Shown here piece by piece: positions 1 through 10,795 of a stretch of DNA of 64,000 nucleotides. The translations under genes were made by a program, and so were the position numbers. Within the stretch, counting starts at the first letter, position 1. Each line of letters begins with the position of its first letter. The DNA is from Plasmopara viticola (Eukaryota > Oomycota > Peronosporomycetes > Peronosporales > Peronosporaceae), in contig MBPM02000053.1 of the NCBI GenBank assembly GCA_001695595.3, positions 124,001 to 188,000 of the forward strand, given 5' to 3'. The notes under the pieces were generated by a model. It was not told the origin of the DNA and searched no databases. It worked only from the letters and a program-made list of their open reading frames with translations.

Positions 1-3000
1 TCTAGACATATGGTCAAGGTATTAATATAATTAAAATCAAAGTTAATGGCATCGAGGATAAGAGTCAGTGGTACGTAAGCCCATTATCAGTGCTCGTGGA
101 AGACAACACTTGCTGCATGCCTGTAAATTGTGGTTAGTTGTATTACAAAGCATCAGGTCAAGACGTTAAAGAGAACATAAACGGCCGCGATGTTTGGTGA
201 GAACGCGCGCTTGTCATGAGCGGCATTTGCTGCAAGCCATGCAGAAGAAAATGACTACAGCTCAAGGTGTTTCAAGCGGGGCGCTGATCATGCAACCGAT
301 GAAGCACAATATTGGCTTCTCCACGCTTGTCGTGGGCTGCAGTAGCTGTATGGCATGGTCGGCCTCTGGTCGGGGCGTCCGTGGCGTCGCCCATAGGATA
401 CGATCACGTCCATTCAAAATTGACGTTGCTTCGTTGGTAAAAATTGGTCAATCAAAGTCTCAGCGGGTTTTGAGAGACCATGTTTTCATTAATCACCCTT
501 TACTTCTTTCGCACAAAGATGATCGTATCTGAAGTATCGTAAAATCTATTCGTGCGCATACACTTGAGCACTGCTTGAAGTTAATGAATTAGGTTAATTA
601 CGTCCATCCCCCGTGTTCTGGATGACTATGGTCAAAATTACAACAAAAGTGTGTCTATCTATGCACTCTGTGGTGTCTGAGAAGCTGCTTTACCAATCAT
701 TTGAGCGTCGCAGATTTTATTGAAAGCCCTAAAGGCACAATTAGCCGCTCCAAGAACATACCGCACGGAGTGCTGACTGTGATTTATGGTATGTTACTTT
801 TTCGCATGAAGAGTTCGTCGAAAAAGTCAAGAGCTCAGTATAATTTAGAATACCCATGCTATATTGCACCACACCCTTTTGCGAAATCGACGTCTGTGTC
901 ACAGTGGTGGTCACGTCAAGCATGTTTTCTACTTGTCACTGGACTTTCAGCGCAAGTCGGGGCATTATTTTTGAATCAACCGCTCCTTCTGCTAAGCACA
1001 TGAAATAGTGTCAACGACATCACAATATTTTTCACTACCGTCTTATGCAAAATTCGGTTTTTGGAACCAAATAAGCTTTCTATAGTAGTTAAACGCCAAC
1101 GGCAGGTCACAACCTACTTAATGTTCAGCAGTGGATAGTGCAGACATGAAGGATCGCTAACGATTGAGGATTTACTTTGTGCACTAAGTGTCTTCTTAGA
1201 GCCTTCTTAAAACGCTTTATTCAAATCTGATCTCTCATTTAAGTCTGACGACCATTATTTTGATAGGTCATCGATCTGACATGTCTCTTTAAGCTCTGCC
1301 ACGAACTTTTTCATTCAGCTCAAGCGGCACTTTCACGGGCGAGACAGACGCCACGCTCATCTGCCTTCGTCCTTTACCTGGCCGAGCGCGATTTTTTTCT
1401 CCACTCCAAAATCTCCACGGGCAAGACTAAGCGTCCTGTTCCACTTCATATATATCAAGCATTGCCAGCTATTTTCTAAAGGGTTCGAGGGCTACAAATC
1501 GACATTGACAAAAGAGAAAGTGACTTAGCTTTGCCGACCAACCTTACTATGCGAATAACGCCGAAGTGACCAGGCCACTGACAGATCTTCTTACGAATGA
1601 CAAAAATACATTTGCAAAAAAATAAGCACCTAAAAACGGTTAGAGGTACTGCCTTTGACCTTGCAGGAAACATAACGATTGTTCAATGTTGTCTGTGAGG
1701 CGCCCAATTATTTTCGACGGCACTTACTGCTACAAGCAGACGCCGAAGAATGAAGTCAGAAAATAGACCTCTAAAACCAAACAGTGTGAACAACCCAGAA
1801 AGTGCTAGTGTTTCCTGCGAAGAGTCGAAGAGCTACTTGTGAGAGAACATCTAAATAAGTCGTGCCTTTTATCCATTCTACCGCACACGTGTTTAAGACA
1901 CTTGTCTCGAGCCAAAAATACTCAATTTGCTTACACATTGTTGGAAGACTAATCGAAGCAACCTGCTTGGATGTCACTCCTCTATCAAGCTCGGACAGTG
2001 TTGGCGGCACTAACAAAGCATGGAATTCGGCTCATTCATTTGAGTGAAATGGCGTGCAGACTGTTGAAGAATGAGCATCATTGCTTCTACACGTTACTCG
2101 CACTGCCTAGCCATCGCATTAAAGCCTGTTTTGCTCTTTATAACCACTACAAAATCAATCTTGGCACGCATTATGGACGCCGTAACATCTTGACAAGATT
2201 AAATACTATGACGGATTAAGGCCAAGTTGGCAGAGAAGCTGTGTTAAATCTGCAACTAGGCGATGCATTTTTCAAGTAGAATTTAAGGAAGCTCTGACGT
2301 TAGAAAGCTGGAAAAAGGTAGCCTTCTTGAGCGAATTGTAGTATTTTATGCCAAACCGTCGTATTGAACATTACCGAATGTAAAACCAGACCGATTAACG
2401 AGAAATGCCCAATTATCCTTCTAGCCGCCATGACGCCATCTCTAGCGGGTTGTTGCAAACCGTCAACGCTACTTCTCCCTTCGTGCTTTTGAGTTAATCA
2501 CTAACAGTGCGTACGTATGGTAGCTGATAGGTGATCGCATCACTTGCTAAATTAGCACAAATAGACTATAATGCTACCGCAATGAGCGTTTGTTACATCG
2601 TATCAAATCAAGCCAAGTGCCCATCTGCTGCAACCTTATCTATTTATGTCACCATTCATTAAAGTCTGGAGCAAATTTTACTCCTAATGATCAAGGACAT
2701 CGCCATCACCTTGAGCACATCAATGTTGGCGACAACTTTGATAATTCTTGCCTGAAGTTTCTCCAAAGACGCACCAAAGCATTTGATACTAAACTTGAAA
2801 TTTTGAAATTCTTACATGTCGAAAAAGTTGCTCGAATGTATGCATTTATATCCCATCTGATTAGCTATACCCAGGACCATATGAGCAAAGTTTACAGGCA
2901 ATTAGCGAACGACAGCACAATCGAAATACATAGGATATTATTGAATACCAAAGCGCGGGCGCTGAACAAATTATGCATTGACTGCAATGCAACCGCCTCT

Positions 3001-3047
3001 CTGTTGTACTAAGTACGTCTACTCTCGACTTGCAATGGCGTCAGCAG
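1..3047. other. gene-free AT-rich spacer
   Basis: I see no supported gene here. The open frames are short, start at non-ATG codons or lack recognisable motifs. The longest, about 2590-3012 on the plus strand, opens with TTG and matches no family I know. A GC-richer patch at about 250-420 may be a decayed repeat, but I cannot name it. Confidence 0.5.
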
Positions 3048-5684
3048 CTATGCTTTCCACGATTGGAGAAGAGTTTGAAACACTCTGGAAAGCGGAAATC
3101 CCATGGCGCTGTCTTCCTTCAGCTTGCTGAGAAATTTGGCCCACATGACCTCATCGTTCGAAATCGCCAACAACCGATTTAGTATCTTTTTATCGGCATT
3201 TCTTTTGCCTAACGTCAATTTCTTGTTGTACGACTTAGCAAGCTCTTGGCTCGTCAAATAATCATAAGCAGCAATAAGTGTGCGCTCATTTGCAGCTGCA
3301 TCGTACGGCTTTCCGACCCATGAGTGGAGAAGAGCGCTTAACACACCAGAGAGCGCGTCATCTTCCTTACGCATTTGATAATCCTTTATCCATAGTCTCA
3401 CATGTTCCTGCCGCAGCTTATTTAAAAGGCGAGCCCACATAAAATCGTCAGCCAACCTATCTCGCAATTTTTCCAGCACAAATGCATCGGGGTTGTCACT
3501 TGAAAATCGTGCGAACGCGACCAAGTTGGCAAAGTTTTGACTCTCAAGAAAGCTATTACTTTCGATGAACAGGTTCGACGACTCGGCAATGCCAGTTGCG
3601 CCGTGTGTCCAGTATATCAAAAGCGTTTTCAACCAATTCGAGTAAAGGGGTTTAGACTCTTCGTTCGCGACGGTTTGCAAAATGTACAACACTTTGGCCC
3701 ACGTGCCTTGATCAGGCGATTGCGTTGCAAACAAATGTGATAAAACTTTGGCAATGGTTTTGCCTTTGGTGTATTCCAAGAAAGGTGAACTCGTGAGATA
3801 AGTCGCCATTGAGCTAGGTGAAAACAATCGTTCTGCTTGTGCAGCGTTGTTTGACTCGAGAAGAAAATCAAATGCACTTGAAGCGACAATGGCTAAGGCA
3901 TCGTCTTGCTGCAGCTTGTATAGAAATTTGGCCCACATTGACGCATCGTTCGACCACTTGAGCAGTACTTTTACCAATGTCTTGACTTCTTGAGGAAACG
4001 TTGGCGTAGTGCCGGCACAATTCAACAGGAGCTTATATGCGCTAATCAGCGCTGGCTGGTTATCTGCAGGTGCAGCCGCATTGTATGACTTTCCAATCCA
4101 CGAGTGGAGGAGAGCGTCAAAAACACCAGACAGAGGAGTGAGCACGTTATGGTCCTCCCGCAGCGCATTGAGAGCTTGGGCCCACACAATATCATCTGTC
4201 GATCGCTCTTGCAATCTTTCTAGTAGAAACACGTCGGGATTGTCACTTGAAAAGTGCGCGTACAAGTACAAGAAGATAAAATTTGGGTCTTTCAAGACCT
4301 CTTTACTCATACTAAGTGGGGTCGTTTCAGCTATTGCTGCTGCATCGTATTGCCACTCCGTCCACGAATTAAGAAGAGCCATCAAGGCCCCGGATAGAGG
4401 TGTGGAAACGCTCTTGTCGGTTTTTAACAAGAACAACAGCTTGGCCCACATGAGTTCATCGCGCGACATCCGGAGTAACTCTGTCAACAACTTTGCATCA
4501 TATTCGATACCAGTAAACAAGTGGTCGTCAATTTGAAAAAGCTCTGGACTTGTCAAAAAGCTGACAGCTTCGCTGGGTGTACACTGGTCTTCTCCGAATA
4601 GAATCGTCTCGTATGGTTGCAGAAGATGATCAAATACATTGGATGGAATCGTCGGCACACTTCCGTCGTTCTGCAGTATATAAATCAGTTTGGCCCACAT
4701 GAGTTCATCCTTCGACCATTTGAACAGTTCAATTACGACCGCCGCGCCAACTTCTTCGCTCGTTCCTGCCACGTCGTCATACACTTCCGAAAGCTCTGGA
4801 CTCGTCAAAACGTCGACAGCAGTACTGGGTCTACAATTACCTGCAGCATTTCTATTTGTCTGAAGAAGTTCGTCAAACACACCTGAAAGAGGAACATTCA
4901 CCGTGGCGTCATTCTCGAGCTTGTAGATAAGTCGAGTCCACATAATCTCATCCTCCGATCGCTCTCGCATTTTTGTCAACATAAACGTAGTAAAGTCCTG
5001 TTCTCCGATAATTTGAAATCTTTCCCAAATCGAGTGGCCTACACGCCTTACAAACTCTTCGTCGTCCCAAATATAAGAAAATCCTAGCACATCGTACACT
5101 TCATTCATCGACATACTCATCAACCACTTCTTTTCCACCGCAGCAGCGATGATACTAAGCCCGTCATTCGCCTTTGCTTTTCCTGCTTTGAAAAAGTTGA
5201 GTAAGTTTTGTCTAGAAAATGGGTTTTCTTTTAATCGGGCTACCAAAAGATCCAGCGCGACTTCCTGGTCCTCTGGTGACTTGATGCCAAACCAAATCAC
5301 CAAGAGATCGAAATTCTCATCAGAGATATGGGTCAACTCGTTAAGCGCGTTTATATCGAACGTATTGTCAAAGTTTCGCATGACGTCGGCGACAAAATTT
5401 TGCTTGTGTAACACATCAATCACGTCTTTTGCGATTAATTTACCCGCAAATGGCTGGAATTCATGCCGGATCACTTGGTCAACAACTGTAGTAGGCAAAA
5501 CGCGCTCCTCGTCGAAATAGCGGTCATCGTTTGGTGTTGATGGCGTGCGCATTCTTCCATGGTGAGTATGAGTGACAGCTACAGCATTAGGATCAATAGC
5601 CTCTGCTGTGGCAGTCTTGGCGCTCGTTAGCTGGGTCAGTCCCCACAACAGGCTCAGACAGCATTGTGGTGGCTTGACCTTCAT
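3048..5684 (-). CDS. secreted RXLR-like/EER tandem W-module (WY/LWY-type) effector, paralogue 1
   Basis: Predicted 878-residue secreted effector with no introns; the ATG at 5684 is the first in frame. Residues 1-28 form a signal peptide with a CCLSLLWGL core. It is followed by an RXLR-like RMRT at 44-47 and DEER at 58-61. The body is a tandem array. A key Trp recurs at residues 131, 249, 330, 413, 501, 584, 662, 750 and 848, mostly as MWAK or MWAR, and is followed about 20 residues later by a helix of the type VFDxLLxSW. The period is 78-98 residues after a longer first unit. This matches the helical WY/LWY repeat plan of oomycete effectors, which act inside plant cells; that function is inferred from the family. 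It is the only family member here on the minus strand. Its 3' flank resembles that of the gene at 35111. Confidence 0.8.
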   Translation of the reverse strand: MKVKPPQCCLSLLWGLTQLTSAKTATAEAIDPNAVAVTHTHHGRMRTPSTPNDDRYFDEERVLPTTVVDQVIRHEFQPFAGKLIAKDVIDVLHKQNFVADVMRNFDNTFDINALNELTHISDENFDLLVIWFGIKSPEDQEVALDLLVARLKENPFSRQNLLNFFKAGKAKANDGLSIIAAAVEKKWLMSMSMNEVYDVLGFSYIWDDEEFVRRVGHSIWERFQIIGEQDFTTFMLTKMRERSEDEIMWTRLIYKLENDATVNVPLSGVFDELLQTNRNAAGNCRPSTAVDVLTSPELSEVYDDVAGTSEEVGAAVVIELFKWSKDELMWAKLIYILQNDGSVPTIPSNVFDHLLQPYETILFGEDQCTPSEAVSFLTSPELFQIDDHLFTGIEYDAKLLTELLRMSRDELMWAKLLFLLKTDKSVSTPLSGALMALLNSWTEWQYDAAAIAETTPLSMSKEVLKDPNFIFLYLYAHFSSDNPDVFLLERLQERSTDDIVWAQALNALREDHNVLTPLSGVFDALLHSWIGKSYNAAAPADNQPALISAYKLLLNCAGTTPTFPQEVKTLVKVLLKWSNDASMWAKFLYKLQQDDALAIVASSAFDFLLESNNAAQAERLFSPSSMATYLTSSPFLEYTKGKTIAKVLSHLFATQSPDQGTWAKVLYILQTVANEESKPLYSNWLKTLLIYWTHGATGIAESSNLFIESNSFLESQNFANLVAFARFSSDNPDAFVLEKLRDRLADDFMWARLLNKLRQEHVRLWIKDYQMRKEDDALSGVLSALLHSWVGKPYDAAANERTLIAAYDYLTSQELAKSYNKKLTLGKRNADKKILNRLLAISNDEVMWAKFLSKLKEDSAMGFPLSRVFQTLLQSWKA

Positions 5685-5735
5685 GGTTTATCAACAAATA
5701 TTGGCCATGAGGATTTGATTTAAAATATAAGCAGA
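5685..5735 (-). promoter_or_regulatory. conserved proximal promoter/5' leader with short uORF
   Basis: Directly upstream of the effector ATG, the minus strand carries the 17-mer TCAAATCCTCATGGCCA followed by an AT-rich stretch. The same block precedes the gene at 10792. The ATG inside the 17-mer opens a five-codon uORF (5708 to 5691) that ends before the main start. Whether it is transcribed is unknown. Confidence 0.45.
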
Positions 5736-5855
5736 GAAGCAGCTGTAAGGGGTAAGCTTAAGGGATGTCATTGACCATGGAAAGCTCTTGTATGCAGGAG
5801 TAGCTGGGTAGGAAATGTACGGAGAGATGCAGGGATGGACCGACCAGTATTAGTG

Positions 5856-6239
5856 TGTGACATCACACAAAGATAGATAGTTGAAAGCAATATTTTGTCT
5901 TCTATTTCCCCTAGTATCCCTTTTGTATTGTATTGTATTACGTTTTCGCGTTGCCAGGTTATGCACGTGCTAGGCTCAGTCTGGCTAGTCCACGGCATAG
6001 AGTGGTGTCCGCATACGTCGGGTCTCGTTCGGCGGGCAGTGCAGCCAGCACCGAGGTCGTGAGGGTCTTCCATTATTTTGTTTAGCTCAGACTTGGTAAG
6101 AGCCCAGGTGGTGCCCTGGTGCTGGAGACCGTCGCGTCGAGGGTGAGACTCGTTAGAGACCTGCAGATGCCCGAGAGCACCTGCCCGAAGCGCGCGAGCA
6201 TTTAGTCCTCGCGCTTGGAAGGAGGGCGTCACCCCAACA
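5856..6239 (-). repeat. GC-rich dispersed repeat, LTR-like, copy 1
   Basis: About 310-380 bp of GC-rich sequence in AT-rich surroundings, repeated at 25045-25353 and 47315-47625 in the opposite orientation. Read on the minus strand it begins near TGTTGGGGTGACGCC. It ends either near a TAATACAATACA-type segment or, if longer, at GATGTCACA (5856). The TG...CA ends and the lack of internal coding domains suggest a solo LTR. No target-site duplication is obvious. All copies contain an open frame across the repeat, but its composition does not look like a known protein. Confidence 0.6.
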
Positions 6240-6851
6240 TTTCCGAAGCTTTTACCCTTTGTTCTCGAATATGTAGATCCGCAGCATGCCGGTCCAAATA
6301 GATTCCCAGATTGACATATGTTTTTTGAGATCACCTATCCGACTTGATAGTTTAGCAAGCTATTGCCTTAAACCTGATATGGCTATTCGACCTAGTAAAA
6401 ATATAAAGTTTTTTCGCCAGGAATGAGTTTTTTTAACTTTATTCGCAATGAGACCATTTACCCTTATCCAAAAAATAAAAAACAATATCAGAATCTCCTT
6501 TGAGTAATGAGGTATTTTATACAAAAAATTATTTCATCATTTATTCCCAAATAAATTCCTAAATTGACATACATTTTCCCAAATCACCTATCCCATCATA
6601 CTTACCTTTAAACTTGAACAAACAGTTGAGGAGAACAAAAAATATTCTTATGCGAATGACAGACTAATCGGAGCTAACACTACCTCACCATCGAAGTCAT
6701 CCGATCGTTTAATGTGCTCGATCCACCCACTCTGTGCCCGACTTACTCGGTGCTCGCTACTCTTTCACCATCGGTGGCTACCGTTATGATCGCAAAATCG
6801 TGTGTTAAAACATTCAAAGTTAGCTGATTATTGTGTACATATTGGTTCGTT
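6240..6851. other. AT-rich spacer
   Basis: No gene is seen. The stretch is AT-rich with A and T runs, between the LTR-like repeat and a copia relic. Confidence 0.5.
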
Positions 6852-8450
6852 TCAATACGCCTCTCTCTGCGAACAACCATTTACTGCAAGCGCCACCGTA
6901 ATGTCCCCACAATATGGTATGAAATCAACTTTCTGATGTTTGCAAGCTCGCACCACTACGGTCTTTATGATGTCAAGCAAGAAACCATCTAGACTCACAC
7001 TTTTTAGCCAAACTCTTTCGTTCTTGAATATATCACAGAGATGAAGATATTTAATGTTGGTGTGTTTTGCGTGACTATTGGCCGCTATTTTTTTCATCTC
7101 AGTTAATGACAAGTTGCCTTTAAAGATTTTGAATTCGGGTCTTGATTCGTTCGCTGATGTGAAGATCTCGCAAAATAGGCGGTGAAATTGTTTTTTCTAT
7201 GGAAAGAGTCAGCGTAATACACTTTACTTCGATACTGACAACGACGCACTTGACCACTTTTAAGTTTCTTGACGCTCAGGTGTGCTAAAGGTATCTGTAC
7301 CACGAGATAGACGGAGTCATTGCTGATTTAGTCTGCGGCAGAGCACTTCTGTACAGGATCTTTATTGAAGTGACCGGTCTGCACACTCCAGCCTGGACTG
7401 AAAATGCTATAGATAGCTAAAGATAGCTTTTGCCTGAGTACACGGTTAAAGCGGTAAGCAAGCGTAACATCACGTACTCCACCACAGACGATGATTTTTT
7501 CGCGTAGTCTATACTGTATTCTTTTTTGTTTTGCCACGAGGCGCACCTTGTACGTTTAAATAGATAAAACTGCCTTGCGCTTTCTCTCACTTTTCGTGGC
7601 TTGTCAGCTGAGTAAACACTGCGACCCGAGCACCGCACGGTTGATCTTGCGCCAACACACGTATCAAGTACATCGCTTCTTGTGTAATTATCAATCAAGC
7701 CGAAGCACCAGATTTCACAGTGTTGTAGCTTGCTCACCAAATCACAAACAGAGACGAGCCATCTCCTTCATCATTTTAAGCGTCATTTCTTGTCCCTATC
7801 CATACCAGGGTCATTTTGCACACCGGTTCGGCGTTTTGCTTGGCGCTAAATGGACCGCTTGTCTCTTCAAAACCAGCCGCTTGTTGCGCAAAGTGCGCTT
7901 TCGTGGTTATGCCGACAGTGTCATTTAGGCGGAGCTTGCATCCTTTCGTATGTTTTAGTTCTGTCGGATGCAACTTGATTTGAGAGATCTAAAGTCGAAG
8001 TCATAGTACCCAGCATAATCACGTATCTATCTACTGATGATCGCAAGCTTGATCTATCTACAATGACAGCGCGGCTGATCATTACCTGCTCCGCCATAAT
8101 TCGATAGTATAGACACGTCTTTGACGGTTTAGTCCCTTCTCTTTTGACGTAAGAACGTATGTTCGACATCCAAACATGACGGACACACGTTTTAACTTTG
8201 CGTTTCACACTTGAGTTAGACTTGTATACAGAGCTACTAGAGTGACGACAGAAGTTCTTAATTTAGATTTCAACATTGTCAATCGTGATATTGCTCTCTG
8301 CAGAGCAGTTTGTCTGGTACGCGTACGATACAATTGTTCTGCCATTTAATTTTTTTTCTTGGTCTTCGTAGAATACCTTGAATATTGTCGTCGTAAGCAT
8401 GCTATGAACGGTCTGCTTCAGTAAATATACGGATCCGTTACCCAACACAA
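6852..8450 (-). mobile_element. degenerate Ty1/copia retrotransposon relic A
   Basis: The minus strand carries decayed pieces of a copia pol. At about 7420-7560 a reverse transcriptase segment reads RLVAK, then in a shifted frame IDYAK...VEYVMLRLLTALTVY, as in copia RT. At about 6900-7110 an RNase H tail reads AKHTNIKYLHLCD, corresponding to the copia KHIDIRY region. Stops and frameshifts break every domain. The segment at about 7790-8250 is alignable by eye with 14870-15320, so this is a second copy of the relic there. No LTR pair was found. Confidence 0.7.
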
Positions 8451-10700
8451 AAGCTTTTTTCGCAACGCTTGCGGTGTTCGGCTAGCCTTTTGCATCCAAC
8501 AGAGAAAGCATGGTGTACACTGATCTGTCCTTTCGACGGTTCTAGGCATACAAACGATATTGTTGTGAATATAAACGGCTTTTTGATAAGGCTAAATCGT
8601 AGTCCTGATTCTAGACACTAACTTACTTCGCTATACTAGTACCATAAATATACGTAATTCTTGTACGGCATCTTCGAGCGCACAATATCCGCAATGGCAG
8701 TATCGTTAGGTCAGGCCGCAGTATTATTTGCGAGTGCAACTTCATTCTTCGCGAGTGCAACTTCAATCTTTTGCACTGTTTCGTGAAAAGATAATCGCCG
8801 AAATTCTGATGGCAAGGTATAGTCTCCCAAGAGCTGTTATTTCGACACCTCATCATTACTCAAAAAGGAATCGATAGCTAAAAAATTTCGGGATCATTGT
8901 TTTACGCACCTGTAACACTTTTGCTGCTTAAATCGCTATCCAAAGGAAGTCTAATACACTTCTCTTCCTAATGCCAGCTTTGTGCACTCAGATTACAGGC
9001 GGAGATGTATGTGAACATTCTAAAAGTCAAGCCCCACAGGCCGCCTACTTAATACCAGACTTGCTATTTTCAATTAATATCGACAAGGTCTCGATTTAAC
9101 AGACAAAAAAACGAACACAGCTAATATTTGACATTTCTTACGTCTTTCCTTTAAATCGTTCGTTGAGTCTTGATCAATTTAGTGCCGCGACTTCTACTAT
9201 GTGCATTCATGCGAAGCAGACTGGTGATGAAGACCATATAATAACGTCTTGTGAAAGAGGTGGAAGAACGGTATGTGGCATTTAGGAAAGCCAAGACTGA
9301 CGAGCTGGCCAACAGCAACTAGACTTGTGGCTGAAATTTTTTAGTTTCTTTTTAATTGCGATGCAAGTGTAATTTTGAATGACGATAAGTCTGCTTCGAT
9401 GATGCTCTTGCATTCGATTATTTCTATCGACGTACAGGGCACGAATAATTTAGTGCCAGGTTTAGCCTATATCGTTTGTGTTTCTAACATACTTTCGATG
9501 TGAAGATTTAATTGACACCATTCCAGAACATCGAAGCGCGATCTCTTTTAGAAGCACTACACTTACTTTAGTGAGTCGGTCGTGCGTATACCACGCGGTG
9601 GGATATGCTTTACAACTTCTCATTTTTTACTGAATCCCTATTCAGACTATCAGCAATACTGATTGACACTGACGTGCTAATAAATGGTTGTTTCGGTTTG
9701 CCCTTTCCCTCCGACTGCTTGAACGATCGCTGACATCTTTAAATTTACACGCTGCATTACTAAGTAGGAGCTCATTTAAACTACCGGATGGATGGTATCC
9801 CATGCCTGTGATGCTAATAAATAATCTGTTTGTTGTACGATTGAACCTTACATTCCAGGTGGTAATCCTCTAGCTAATGAATAAAATCAATCATTTAATA
9901 ACAAGTTAGACTTGCTTTAGCAAAAATAAGCTGTAACGAGGCAAAAAGACAAAGTATATCTCGTAATCCATAGTCAAGACCAGCCACATATCTCGATCAT
10001 ACGGCTTAATTCTACATATATCTATAATATATAACGGGTAACGCAGCTTAACATTCCCCGACATCAAGATTATATGAATCCTTACAAATAGAACATCTAC
10101 CACTCCAATCTATCGCTGCACAATCATGCACCGCATTATTATCAACTTTCTCTTACTCTTTCGTACAGATTCAAGCTCGAGGGAGGTCAGCATCAACTCG
10201 GCGTCTCCCCTCCGCATTCGAACATGTGGAAACTGCTGTAGGACCGTATCGTCGAAGATGCCGTATCTGCAAAGATACAAGTCATAATTCGTAAACATGC
10301 CGACAACGCGAGCAGCCCAAGTGAAGTCATCACTGCTTCAGCTATCCACGTTGATCACTGCCATTTGCAGGCAAACGTTCTAATTCAGTGCTGTGCAACA
10401 GGTAATTCGTGTTCTCTGTCAGCGACACTTACCATGACTACACCATTCCTTCTAAATTATGACCTTTTTATTTGTCATTTTTATTTCATGAGTGCCGCCG
10501 GGCTTATAGGAAATTATTTTGCTCTATGGGGCGCGTTGTAAGCCTTACATCTCAAACTGGAATCTGGTATACGTTTCTGTGTTTTGATCAAATATTTGCT
10601 TAATTATGCCAAGATCCTAAGCCAGGCCAAAATTCCCAATCTCGTGTGATACTACGGATTTATCTCTGATCGGTCCATCCTTCTTTTAAGTTCTTACTCA
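8451..10700. other. spacer with no supported gene
   Basis: No gene is recognised. A short direct repeat (CGAGTGCAACTTCA, twice about 20 bp apart near 8730-8775) is the only structure I noticed. The open frames are under 80 codons and unrelated to known families. Confidence 0.45.
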
Positions 10701-10735
10701 GTGTATGACCGCCCGTCATTAACCCTCTCAGCTAC

Positions 10736-10795
10736 CTGAATTTTCTGAGCCGCCGTCAAATCCTCATGGCCATTATTATTTTTGATTGGCCATGA
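10736..10795 (+). promoter_or_regulatory. conserved proximal promoter with uORF overlapping the main start
   Basis: The 17-mer TCAAATCCTCATGGCCA and its AT-rich tail match the leader of the gene ending at 3048. The ATG at 10766 opens a nine-codon uORF whose TGA (10793-10795) overlaps the main ATG (10792) as ATGA. That arrangement is compatible with termination-reinitiation if the region is transcribed. Confidence 0.45.

Noticed and set aside
2590..3012. 140-codon plus-strand frame
   Set aside because: It starts at TTG, has no recognised motif, and lies in a gene-free AT-rich area. I have no support beyond length.
5768..6334. 188-codon minus-strand frame covering the GC-rich repeat
   Set aside because: Its repeated part is shared with copies at 25045 and 47315, and one copy has a frameshift. 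The composition is not protein-like, so I treat it as a repeat, probably an LTR.
10786..10791. TTG start for effector 2
   Set aside because: The ATG two codons later aligns with the paralogues and is a standard start.
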